A DNA stretch of 7,030 nt, from contig CAMYRF010000048.1 in assembly GCA_947296775.1 (NCBI GenBank), positions 1 through 7,030 of the forward strand, read 5' to 3'. The first letter of the stretch is position 1; each line of letters begins with the position of its first letter. The notes beneath the pieces were generated by a model. The model worked only from the letters and a program-made list of their open reading frames with translations, had not been told where the DNA came from and ran no database searches. This stretch comes from an uncultured Mycoplasmatota bacterium (GTDB lineage: Bacteria; Bacillota_I; Bacilli_A; RF39; UBA660). The position numbers and the translations under genes were made by a program. This document shows, piece by piece, positions 1 to 5,298 of this stretch.

Positions 1-42
1 TTATAAAATATCTTTAATTTTATAAAAAGTGTGACATATGAT

Positions 43-60
43 TGATTTCTCTAGAAATCA
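43..60. repeat. Short perfect inverted repeat upstream of the metallopeptidase-like gene
   Basis: TGATTTC at 43-49 and GAAATCA at 54-60 form a perfect 7-bp inverted repeat around a 4-base TCTA centre. No T-run follows on either strand, so it does not look like an intrinsic terminator. It lies about 45 bases before the first gene and could be an operator for a dimeric regulator. A repeat this short can arise by chance in AT-rich DNA. Confidence 0.3.
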
Positions 61-85
61 TAGCTACTTAAGATAAAAATTATTA

Positions 86-112
86 TTGACAAATTTTACC
101 AAAAATGATAAT
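86..112 (+). promoter_or_regulatory. Possible promoter overlapping the start of the first gene
   Basis: A perfect TTGACA -35 hexamer lies at 86-91. The best -10-like hexamer, GATAAT at 107-112, follows after a 15-base spacer, which is shorter than the usual 17. If used, transcription would begin about 119, downstream of the annotated ATG at 105, so this promoter and that start codon cannot both be right. The hexamer may be coincidental, or the true translation start may be further inside the gene. Confidence 0.25.
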
Positions 113-761
113 GAATAAAATAAATGACGGAGATTTGACTTCATTAATAAGTTTGCTTAGCAATTATATAGAGCTTAAGCATCCTTTTGAAGTCCCCGTC
201 ATTTTTGATTGCAATTTAGATATAGAAGAAGGATTTTTCAGACCATTATATATTGGTGATAAAGATAAAAATATGAAATTAGTTTTTGCTGAATATATAC
301 TGACTGGAAAATTATCTGAATTAATACCAGGAATTTATACACATGAAATAGTACACTCACAATTAGAAAATGTAAGTGGTGTCAGTAATTACTTAAATTA
401 TGAAGTATTATCAGTGTTTTTTGATAAACTAACTGCATTATATTTAGATAAAAGGGGAGAGTTACTTAAGAAAAATGAAAAACTTCGTTTTAATACACTG
501 AGGAAAAGTATACATATATTATTAGAAGATAATATTACACTAATAAGTAAATTAATAGCATCTATGAGTGTATCATCACTTTTACAAGCAGAGCATTTAT
601 TTGATAAATATATGTATGGAACGACAAACGAAAAAGATGATATAATGGAACAAATACAAAATATTTTTGATGGCAAAACAAAAGTAGAAGATTTGCTCGA
701 CTATACTGAAATAACTTTTAATAATAGTCAAGATTGTGAACTAATTAAAAGACATTTGTGA
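105..761 (+). CDS. Small HExxH zinc-metallopeptidase-like protein, cytosolic, function unknown
   Basis: The product has 218 residues, with no signal peptide and no membrane segment, so it is probably cytosolic. Residues 79-84 read THEIVH, a classic HExxH motif: His80 and His84 as zinc ligands, Glu81 as catalytic base. Sixteen residues on, the segment NYEVLSVFFDKLTAL carries Glu100, a plausible third ligand in the gluzincin style (HExxH plus a downstream Glu helix). The rest is helical and charged. It is far shorter than M1 or M3 peptidases, so it would be a minimal catalytic core or a domesticated relative. Start choice is uncertain: a TGA at 87-89 bounds the frame, Met codons occur at 105 and 111, and neither has a Shine-Dalgarno sequence. 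A GGAG at 129-132 lies inside the frame but has no well-spaced start after it. The next gene follows after 44 bases. That it is a peptidase is inferred from the motif; the substrate is unknown. Confidence 0.75.
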   Translation: MIMNKINDGDLTSLISLLSNYIELKHPFEVPVIFDCNLDIEEGFFRPLYIGDKDKNMKLVFAEYILTGKLSELIPGIYTHEIVHSQLENVSGVSNYLNYEVLSVFFDKLTALYLDKRGELLKKNEKLRFNTLRKSIHILLEDNITLISKLIASMSVSSLLQAEHLFDKYMYGTTNEKDDIMEQIQNIFDGKTKVEDLLDYTEITFNNSQDCELIKRHL

Positions 762-805
762 TATTTTGTTATTAATATATAAATTAAAGAAAGAAGGAAT
801 TAAAA

Positions 806-1459
806 ATGTACAGATTCAAATATTATTATAAGGACGGTACTACTAAACTAAGTGGTGGTGGTGGAAAAAAAACTGAAATGATGTTTTATGATTTTGATGG
901 TTTAATGGATTGGAATGAGTATGAGTCTTTGCGAGAGAAAAACCTAACTACACAAGAAATTTTAGAACTCGCTATGCAAGTATATAAAGGTTTTTTAAAA
1001 GATTTTTACCGAATTGAGATAGTTAACGATGAAACAAATGAAGTCGTTGATTATATAGACAATAGTGAGTCTATTGTAGATGGGCAAAAGGGACACGTTG
1101 TATATGACACTAGAACTGGTGATATAATCGGCGGTTATGTTGACAAAAAAGATGACCATAATGAATGTGTTTATGCATTTAAGTTTTATTTTGATGATGG
1201 TACAAATATTATTGGGTCTGGAAAGTATGAAAAACCAGAACAACTATATGATGATTTTGATGGACTTTTAGATTGGGACGAATATGATTCTTTATCTGAA
1301 AAAAATTTAACAACGCATGAAATCCTTGATATGGCTATGGCTCTATATAATTATCTCGAAAAGCCATATCATCGTATAGAAATAATTAATACTAGTACAG
1401 GCGAAATAATGGATTATATAGATAAAAAAATAGTAAATAAACATTTAATTGATAGTTAA
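806..1459 (+). CDS. Unknown protein made of two tandem copies of an ~85-residue domain
   Basis: I do not recognise this 217-residue protein. It is plainly an internal duplication: residues 2-86 and 123-207 align without gaps, with about 45 of 85 positions identical by hand count. The shared core includes DFDGL(M/L)DW, EKNLTT(Q/H)EIL, RIEI and DYID. Each copy begins with aromatic-rich strands (FKxYxxDGT), passes through an acidic turn and a helix, and ends in two strands, suggesting a small alpha/beta domain. The linker 87-122 holds a further hairpin-like stretch (TRTGDIIGGYVDK) resembling the end of each repeat (TSTGEIMDYIDK). It has no signal peptide, membrane helix or catalytic motif and is acidic. 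The start is well supported by AGAAGGA at 792-798, 7 bases before the ATG. It lies 44 bases after the metallopeptidase-like gene and 48 bases before the next one, so co-transcription is likely. A binding, inhibitor or immunity role is possible but not shown. Confidence 0.8.
   Translation: MYRFKYYYKDGTTKLSGGGGKKTEMMFYDFDGLMDWNEYESLREKNLTTQEILELAMQVYKGFLKDFYRIEIVNDETNEVVDYIDNSESIVDGQKGHVVYDTRTGDIIGGYVDKKDDHNECVYAFKFYFDDGTNIIGSGKYEKPEQLYDDFDGLLDWDEYDSLSEKNLTTHEILDMAMALYNYLEKPYHRIEIINTSTGEIMDYIDKKIVNKHLIDS
809..1063 (+). repeat. Tandem domain copy 1 (residues 2-86)
   Basis: This is the first of two gapless copies, matching 1172-1426 at roughly half of the protein positions. At DNA level the copies differ at many synonymous sites, for example GATTTTGATGG is shared but the following leucine and tryptophan-flanking codons differ. 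The duplication is therefore not recent. Confidence 0.85.
1172..1426 (+). repeat. Tandem domain copy 2 (residues 123-207)
   Basis: This is the second copy of the duplicated domain, starting YAFKFYFDDGT and ending GEIMDYIDK. It keeps the DFDGLLDW, EKNLTTHEIL and RIEI blocks of copy 1. Ten further residues complete the protein. Confidence 0.85.
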
Positions 1460-1477
1460 CAATTATAAAAAATTGTT
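1458..1477. repeat. AT-only inverted repeat at the end of the duplicated-domain gene
   Basis: AACAATT at 1458-1464 and AATTGTT at 1471-1477 form a 7-bp hairpin with a 6-base loop, overlapping the TAA stop at 1457-1459. No T-run follows, so it should not terminate well. It could be a weak attenuator, an RNA processing site, or chance. Confidence 0.25.
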
Positions 1478-1507
1478 GATTATAGATATAAGTGAGGAGA
1501 AACAAAA

Positions 1508-1903
1508 ATGGCAAAATGGGGATATTTTAGTTGTGATGAAGATACAGGTGAGGTAGTTGCTAAAACTGAACAACGTAGTGATGGAACAGTACACCGTTAT
1601 GAATATACCAAACCAGATGACATTAGAGCTGGGCATGGGCACTCTTCATATAAAAGTATGGACGATTATTTAAAGGGCGAAACAGCAAGAATACCAAGAG
1701 ATAAAAGTGCACCAGAAAGTAAAGGTAGACCATGGAAAGGTAATGGCTATGATTTAGGCATAAATGGTTTAGAAGACTTATCAATCGATGATTTATATGC
1801 TTTAAAATTATCTTTAGAAACAGAATTTATTCATTCATCTGCAGAACTTATGGTAGGAATTGTCATAAAAGAAAAAACATCACAACTTGTATTAAAACAC
1901 TAA
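1508..1903 (+). CDS. Unknown 131-residue protein
   Basis: I do not recognise a family. The start is secure: GTGAGGAG at 1492-1499 is a near-consensus ribosome binding site 8 bases before the ATG. The N-terminus (KWGYFSCDEDTGEVVAKTE) looks like a beta hairpin. A Gly/His-rich turn (DIRAGHGHSSY, residues 38-48) and a basic, Pro/Lys-rich linker (residues ~60-77) follow, then NGYDLGINGLEDLS and a helical C-terminus of about 45 residues. There is no signal peptide or clear membrane segment. The HGH in the turn could bind metal or be a loop; nothing proves catalysis. It follows the duplicated-domain gene by 48 bases and probably shares its transcript. The promoter of the next gene lies within the 106 bases downstream, and I see no terminator there. 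The role is unknown. Confidence 0.75.
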   Translation: MAKWGYFSCDEDTGEVVAKTEQRSDGTVHRYEYTKPDDIRAGHGHSSYKSMDDYLKGETARIPRDKSAPESKGRPWKGNGYDLGINGLEDLSIDDLYALKLSLETEFIHSSAELMVGIVIKEKTSQLVLKH

Positions 1904-1952
1904 AAAATAGCAAAATAAACTTTGAAAAATCAAACCTAAATAGATTACAATA

Positions 1953-1981
1953 TTGATTATAATAAAAAAATAAGATATAAT
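1953..1981 (+). promoter_or_regulatory. Sigma-A-type promoter of the PH-domain gene
   Basis: TTGATT at 1953-1958 is followed after exactly 17 bases by a perfect TATAAT at 1976-1981. This predicts transcription starting near 1988 and a short leader carrying the ribosome binding site at 1998-2002. It is the best plus-strand promoter in the window, so the PH-domain gene can be expressed independently of the three genes before it. Confidence 0.7.
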
Positions 1982-2009
1982 ATTTACGAAGAAAGCTGGA
2001 GGTATTAAC

Positions 2010-2441
2010 ATGACAAAAATTAGAAACATTGTAAAACATTTTCGTTTTTCAAAAGTAGTGACTCAGGATAATATTCCTGCATACATAAGACAATATGTTA
2101 AAAATGAACAAGTATTAACAACTTATAGAACATCCCATGACCATGGAGTATTTACAAATACTAAAATGGTTTTATTTGATAATCAACAAAAAACTAAACA
2201 AATTTATACAATTCCATATAAATCAATTTCTATTACATCAGTTGTTTTTGGTAAAGATACTGCAGAACTTAATCTATATATGGATTCAGGATATCCAATT
2301 AGTTTAAAATTTGTAGATATGAATGGAACAGATAAATTACGTTTAAGAATTTTATATACATGTATAGATAAATTTGTAAATAATAAAGAACCAATAAAAG
2401 AAGATATAGAAAAATTAATAAACAATACAATAAAACTATAA
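2010..2441 (+). CDS. Bacterial PH-domain protein (bPH_1 / YokE-like)
   Basis: The protein has 143 residues, of which about 20-131 read as a single bacterial pleckstrin-homology-like domain. A short helix (IPAYIRQYVKNEQVL) leads into the strand pair with the familiar pattern of this family: TNTKMVLFD, QIYTIPYKSI, an alternating-strand stretch (ELNLYMDSGYPISLKF) and a closing helix (LRLRILYTCIDKFV). Compared with typical members (IFTNKRLILID, then IPYKSI), the order and spacing fit well. Such domains are usually small cytosolic proteins of unknown ligand; lipid binding has not generally been shown for them. There is no membrane helix. GGAGG at 1998-2002, 7 bases before the ATG, fixes the start. 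The gene has its own promoter, and its TAA overlaps the shared terminator. The fold assignment is fairly secure; the biological role is not. Confidence 0.85.
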   Translation: MTKIRNIVKHFRFSKVVTQDNIPAYIRQYVKNEQVLTTYRTSHDHGVFTNTKMVLFDNQQKTKQIYTIPYKSISITSVVFGKDTAELNLYMDSGYPISLKFVDMNGTDKLRLRILYTCIDKFVNNKEPIKEDIEKLINNTIKL

Positions 2442-2467
2442 AAACAAGGAAAATATTTCCTTGTTTT
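2441..2467. terminator. Bidirectional intrinsic terminator between convergent genes
   Basis: The 26 bases 2441-2466 are fully palindromic: AAAACAAGGAAAT is followed directly by its reverse complement. The GGAAA/TTTCC core closes a small loop, and A-runs and T-runs flank it on both sides. On the plus strand the hairpin ends in a T-run (2464-2469), terminating the PH-domain gene. On the minus strand the mirrored AAAA becomes the T-run that ends the gene at 2468. Both stop codons touch or nearly touch the hairpin. Confidence 0.88.
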
Positions 2468-3403
2468 TTAAATACCCCATTTAGGAGGATAAACATAATC
2501 AATTTTATCAGGCTTAGACGAATACTTCTTTTTAATTTTAGATCTGTTAGATTTTAAATCGGGTAGGGCCTCTCTACAATATTTATCCAGTTCACAAAAA
2601 ATGTTTTGAATATCAATTAATTGTAATGGTCTATCACCAATTCTCTTAAAAGGTAAATTAAGCCTTTTAAATTCCATATCTTGATGTTCATACATATATC
2701 TAATAATATCCTCATCACTCATTTTACCCTTATCAATAAAACATTTTTTAATACCCCTTAAAGAACCAGGGCCAGCTACCGTAAACTCATTTTCACTCCA
2801 ATTAATAACATCACTATAATTAATATCAGTCACTAACTGATAAGCCATAAAATTACCAATTAAAGGATAACCCTTAATAATATTAAAAGCTTCCTCCATA
2901 GTATTACATTTCATAATTTTAAACTGAACCTTATCAATATTAAACATTTTATCAAGTAACGCCAAATGATTATCATGCTTTCTATCATAACCAAAAGCCT
3001 TATTGGCGCAGCTAATATAAGCATCATTATAAATTTTAATGCCATTAGAAATCGCATCTTCCAAAACAAAAGAATAACTTTTCATATCAAAACCATCAAG
3101 CGTTATATCACCAAAACTATCAAGCAACAACTCCCAAGTAGATTCTTTATTAAACAATTTAAAAAGTATTATTCTAAACAACATATCTTCATCAGAATAT
3201 TTTTTACCATTATAAATTACATTTTTAAGAAGATATTGACTAACTCTATCATTAACCCTATAACTATTACAAAATTTATATTCGCGTAAAATTGGATCAT
3301 TAGTCCATGGGGCGCTTTCACCATTTAATTTTTTCCAAAATATATTCTGCCTTTCATAAGCAAAATACCAATATAAATCATATACTTCTTGTCTTTTTTT
3401 CAT
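2468..3403 (-). CDS. Putative DNA base hypermodification protein (5-hmdU DNA kinase helical-domain / aGPT-PPlase-like)
   Basis: The product has 311 residues from the start chosen here. Its motifs fit the helical, DNA-glycosylase-like domain found in 5-hydroxymethyluracil DNA kinases and alpha-glutamyl/putrescinyl-thymine pyrophosphorylases, which hypermodify thymine in phage DNA. Visible blocks are FWKKLNGESAPWTNDPIL (22-39), YKFCNSYRVNDRVSQYL (42-58), LIGNFMAYQLVTDINYS (181-197, helix-hairpin-helix-like), VAGPGSLRGIKKCF (209-222) and PLQLIDIQNIFCELDKY in the C-terminal third. No P-loop kinase domain is present, so a kinase activity is not implied. The start at 3403 is preferred over an ATG at 3436: GGAGG (3410-3414) precedes it by 6 bases, and the promoter's -10 box lies inside the longer version. 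The gene stands alone, with its own promoter and terminator and no partner enzyme in view. Family placement is from memory of motifs; the reaction is inferred. Confidence 0.75.
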   Translation of the reverse strand: MKKRQEVYDLYWYFAYERQNIFWKKLNGESAPWTNDPILREYKFCNSYRVNDRVSQYLLKNVIYNGKKYSDEDMLFRIILFKLFNKESTWELLLDSFGDITLDGFDMKSYSFVLEDAISNGIKIYNDAYISCANKAFGYDRKHDNHLALLDKMFNIDKVQFKIMKCNTMEEAFNIIKGYPLIGNFMAYQLVTDINYSDVINWSENEFTVAGPGSLRGIKKCFIDKGKMSDEDIIRYMYEHQDMEFKRLNLPFKRIGDRPLQLIDIQNIFCELDKYCREALPDLKSNRSKIKKKYSSKPDKIDYVYPPKWGI

Positions 3404-3409
3404 AACACA

Positions 3410-3414
3410 CCTCC
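3410..3414 (-). promoter_or_regulatory. Ribosome binding site fixing the start of the base-modification gene
   Basis: On the minus strand TTGGAGGTGTGTT immediately precedes the ATG at 3403, giving GGAGG with a 6-base spacer. No comparable site precedes the upstream in-frame ATG at 3436. This shortens the protein by 11 residues (the removed leader would begin MIKLIKIW). Confidence 0.85.
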
Positions 3415-3426
3415 AAATTTTTATTA

Positions 3427-3455
3427 ATTTTATCACTTATTAAAAATAATTTCAA
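3427..3455 (-). promoter_or_regulatory. Sigma-A-type promoter of the base-modification gene
   Basis: Read on the minus strand, TTGAAA (3455-3450) is followed after exactly 17 bases by TAAAAT (3432-3427). Transcription would start near 3420, leaving a leader of about 17 bases that just holds the ribosome binding site. The gene is thus expressed on its own rather than from the sporulation genes upstream. Confidence 0.65.
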
Positions 3456-3482
3456 ATAAAAAAAGTTAATAAATTAAACTTT
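3456..3482 (-). terminator. Weak AT-rich terminator after the spore hydrolase gene
   Basis: On the minus strand ATTAAACTTT-type sequence at 3482-3473 pairs, with a one-base bulge, to 3470-3462 across a very short loop, and a run of seven T follows. It overlaps the TAA stop of the hydrolase gene. The stem has only one G-C pair, so termination may be leaky and some read-through into the next gene is possible. Confidence 0.4.
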
Positions 3483-4592
3483 ATCAACTTTATACATATT
3501 ATCTAAAACAATCCAGTTTTGATTAAACATTTTATTAATATTCCAATAACTAACCCCACCTAAGTCATACTTTTCTACAAGCTTAAGTTTAGCTTCTATA
3601 CTTCTAGCATCTTCAAACCAAACAACATGCGAATTACCATCATCATCAGTATAGTTAAAGAAAGGCGCCATAGAAATATTATCAAACTCTATAACAGAAC
3701 CTTTAGATCTTGCAAGCTCAATAGCGTCTGAATTAGAAATAGTTTGGGCCCTTCTACCTTGCTGATAGGGAAGAGTCCAATCATAACCATAATTAGGAAT
3801 GCCCATCAAAATCTTTTTACTAGGTATTTCAGTAACTGCATAATTCAAAACCCTTTCAACTTGATTCAAAGGAGCAACCGCCATTGGTGGCCCATAAGAA
3901 TAACCCCATTCATAAGTCATCAAAATAACATAATCTGCATATTTGCCATGAAATTCATAATCATGAGCTTCATATAAAACTCCAGGTTGTTCCTTATAAA
4001 CTTTAGGAGCCAAAGAAGTAGAAAGTAATAAATTATTTAAATGTAAAACCTCAGATAACTTTTTAATAAAATTATTATATAATTCCTTATCTTCAGGATT
4101 AATATATTCAAAATCAATATTAACTCCATAAAAGCCACGATCTTTAGCTACATCTAAAATGTTTTGAATTAAAACATCCTGTACATTTTCATCATTTAAA
4201 ATAGAATGAACAATTTCACCATCAAAACCACTAGTTCCCATATTAGTTACAACCATCAAAGTACCCACACCTTGATTTTTAGCCATATTTCTAACATTAT
4301 CATCATCAAGTAAAGTAAGATTACCATCGATACCAGCATGATAACTAAAAAAACTTAAAAAAGTTAAAAAAGGTAGCGTCGCATATAAAGTATCATTATC
4401 AATAAAAGGGTAGGTAAACCCATTAACAATTGTCCTTCTTTTACCACTATCTCTAATCACTAAAGGCTGACCAATAGTTAAATTAGAAGATCCAGATAGC
4501 TGATTATCATCCATCACACTATCAGCCGAAACCTCATTATCTCCCGCAATATTATAAATACTATCGCCACTTTTAACATTATATATTTTCAT
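3474..4592 (-). CDS. yaaH: LysM-GH18 spore cortex-lytic hydrolase (YaaH/SleL-like)
   Basis: The product has 372 residues: one N-terminal LysM domain (about 1-47; YNVKSGDSIYNIA, ending LTIGQPLVI) that binds peptidoglycan, then a glycoside hydrolase family 18 barrel (about 55-372). The active-site strand reads GVNIDFEY, with Asp160 and the catalytic acid Glu162; Asn158 replaces the first Asp of the chitinase-type motif. MTYEWGYSYGPP (225-236) and GVSYWNIN near the end are further GH18 landmarks. Known YaaH/SleL proteins are N-acetylglucosaminidases acting on spore cortex fragments during germination. Bacillus YaaH has two LysM repeats, so one seems to be missing here. There is no signal peptide, as expected for a protein made in the mother cell and deposited on the forespore. 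The RBS is poor (GGGG, 5 bases before ATG). ytaF ends 13 bases upstream, suggesting coupled expression. Confidence 0.92.
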   Translation of the reverse strand: MKIYNVKSGDSIYNIAGDNEVSADSVMDDNQLSGSSNLTIGQPLVIRDSGKRRTIVNGFTYPFIDNDTLYATLPFLTFLSFFSYHAGIDGNLTLLDDDNVRNMAKNQGVGTLMVVTNMGTSGFDGEIVHSILNDENVQDVLIQNILDVAKDRGFYGVNIDFEYINPEDKELYNNFIKKLSEVLHLNNLLLSTSLAPKVYKEQPGVLYEAHDYEFHGKYADYVILMTYEWGYSYGPPMAVAPLNQVERVLNYAVTEIPSKKILMGIPNYGYDWTLPYQQGRRAQTISNSDAIELARSKGSVIEFDNISMAPFFNYTDDDGNSHVVWFEDARSIEAKLKLVEKYDLGGVSYWNINKMFNQNWIVLDNMYKVDKV

Positions 4593-4605
4593 AAAAACCC
4601 CATTT

Positions 4606-5223
4606 CTATAACTTACAAAAAGCTAAAATAATAAATATAAATCCCCCTAATAAAGAAAAATCAATCTTACTATTACTAAATAAATAATTAAAACCTTTCG
4701 CAAGCAAAATAAATAAAACATTTACTATCAAACAAATAATAAAAATAAATAACCCCAATACAATATCTGTATTAAAGGCAAGCCCCACACTTAACCCATC
4801 AATAGATAAAGCAAGCGCAAGAGAAATAGCCTCGATAGGGGATAAAGACTTAGACTTATCAATATCCGCATAAGAATAATCAGAATAAATCTGTAAAATA
4901 AACTTCAAATTACAAAAAGAAAAATTAATACTTTTACTTTTAAAATTCCTTTTACAAATAAACTTCTTAATCCGATTATCAAAAATTTTAAAACACCCAA
5001 CCAAAAATAAAATAATAAAAGAAATCCACTTCAAAATAAATTCAGGAATAAATAAATTTAAAACCCCACCTAGTAATAAAGAAATAAAAAGAAACAAAGC
5101 ACAAATAAAACTAATAATCAAATTAGAACTAATAGGAATTTTAATCTTATTAGCCTCATAAGATAAAGCCGCCATAAAAGTATCTAAAGATAAAGCAAAC
5201 ATCAAAGAAAAATAAATAGCCAT
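4606..5223 (-). CDS. ytaF: Sporulation membrane protein YtaF (MntP/YtaF family)
   Basis: This is a 205-residue integral membrane protein, the usual length for YtaF. It has an internal two-fold repeat. The first half carries ALSLDTFMAALSYEANKIKI (10-29) with Asp14, the second ALALSIDGLSVGLAF (136-150) with Asp142. These paired membrane Asp residues are typical of the MntP manganese-exporter superfamily. About six hydrophobic segments are visible (near 2-22, 33-53, 63-81, 131-151, 154-176 and 186-204), with a charged loop at 82-128. The loop end, ADIDKSKSLSPIEAISLA, matches the YtaF-type signature. Cation transport is plausible from family membership, but the substrate of YtaF is not established. 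GAAAGAAGG at 5231-5239, 7 bases before ATG, supports the start. It leads a two-gene unit with the spore hydrolase, and both genes presumably act in sporulation. Confidence 0.9.
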   Translation of the reverse strand: MAIYFSLMFALSLDTFMAALSYEANKIKIPISSNLIISFICALFLFISLLLGGVLNLFIPEFILKWISFIILFLVGCFKIFDNRIKKFICKRNFKSKSINFSFCNLKFILQIYSDYSYADIDKSKSLSPIEAISLALALSIDGLSVGLAFNTDIVLGLFIFIICLIVNVLFILLAKGFNYLFSNSKIDFSLLGGFIFIILAFCKL

Positions 5224-5239
5224 CTAAATACCTTCTTTC

Positions 5240-5262
5240 TTATTATTTTATTAAAATAATAA
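5240..5262. repeat. Perfect 11-bp AT-only inverted repeat in the ytaF leader
   Basis: TTATTATTTTA at 5240-5250 and its exact reverse complement at 5252-5262 flank a single T. It sits directly upstream of the ytaF ribosome binding site, in the only place a promoter for ytaF and the hydrolase could lie. It could be an operator or part of an AT-rich promoter. No base in it is G or C, so chance is a real alternative. No confident sigma-A, sigma-E or sigma-G promoter could be assigned here. Confidence 0.4.
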
Positions 5263-5270
5263 AAATGCGT

Positions 5271-5298
5271 GAAAAAAAGTACGAATTATTCGTACTTT
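5271..5298 (-). terminator. Strong intrinsic terminator of the ABC operon
   Basis: AAAGTACGAA (5276-5285) and TTCGTACTTT (5289-5298) form a perfect 10-bp stem with a 3-base loop. On the minus strand a run of seven T follows. It overlaps the TAA stop of the ABC membrane protein at 5297-5299 and separates the ABC operon from ytaF. Confidence 0.88.

Noticed and set aside
756..783. Promoter-like TTGTGA, 16-base spacer, TATAAA before the duplicated-domain gene
   Set aside because: It overlaps the stop codon of the previous gene and would start transcription almost on top of the RBS at 792-798. In DNA this AT-rich such matches are common by chance.
1921..1934. Small hairpin TTTGA-AAAA-TCAAA after the 131-residue gene
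   Set aside because: The stem is five bases, mostly A-T, with no T-run after it. It cannot be supported as a terminator.
1839..2271. 12-base direct repeat CTGCAGAACTTA at 1839-1850 and 2260-2271
   Set aside because: Both copies lie in coding sequence for (S/T)AEL-type segments and have no flanking structure. There is no sign of an attachment site or recombination.
2966..3289. Plus-strand 107-codon frame opposite the base-modification gene
   Set aside because: It has no ribosome binding site, a low-complexity Ile/Lys/Thr-rich translation and lies fully antisense to a well-supported gene.
3744..3977. Plus-strand 77-codon frame opposite the spore hydrolase gene
   Set aside because: It is antisense to the conserved GH18 barrel and has no ribosome binding site or recognisable protein features.
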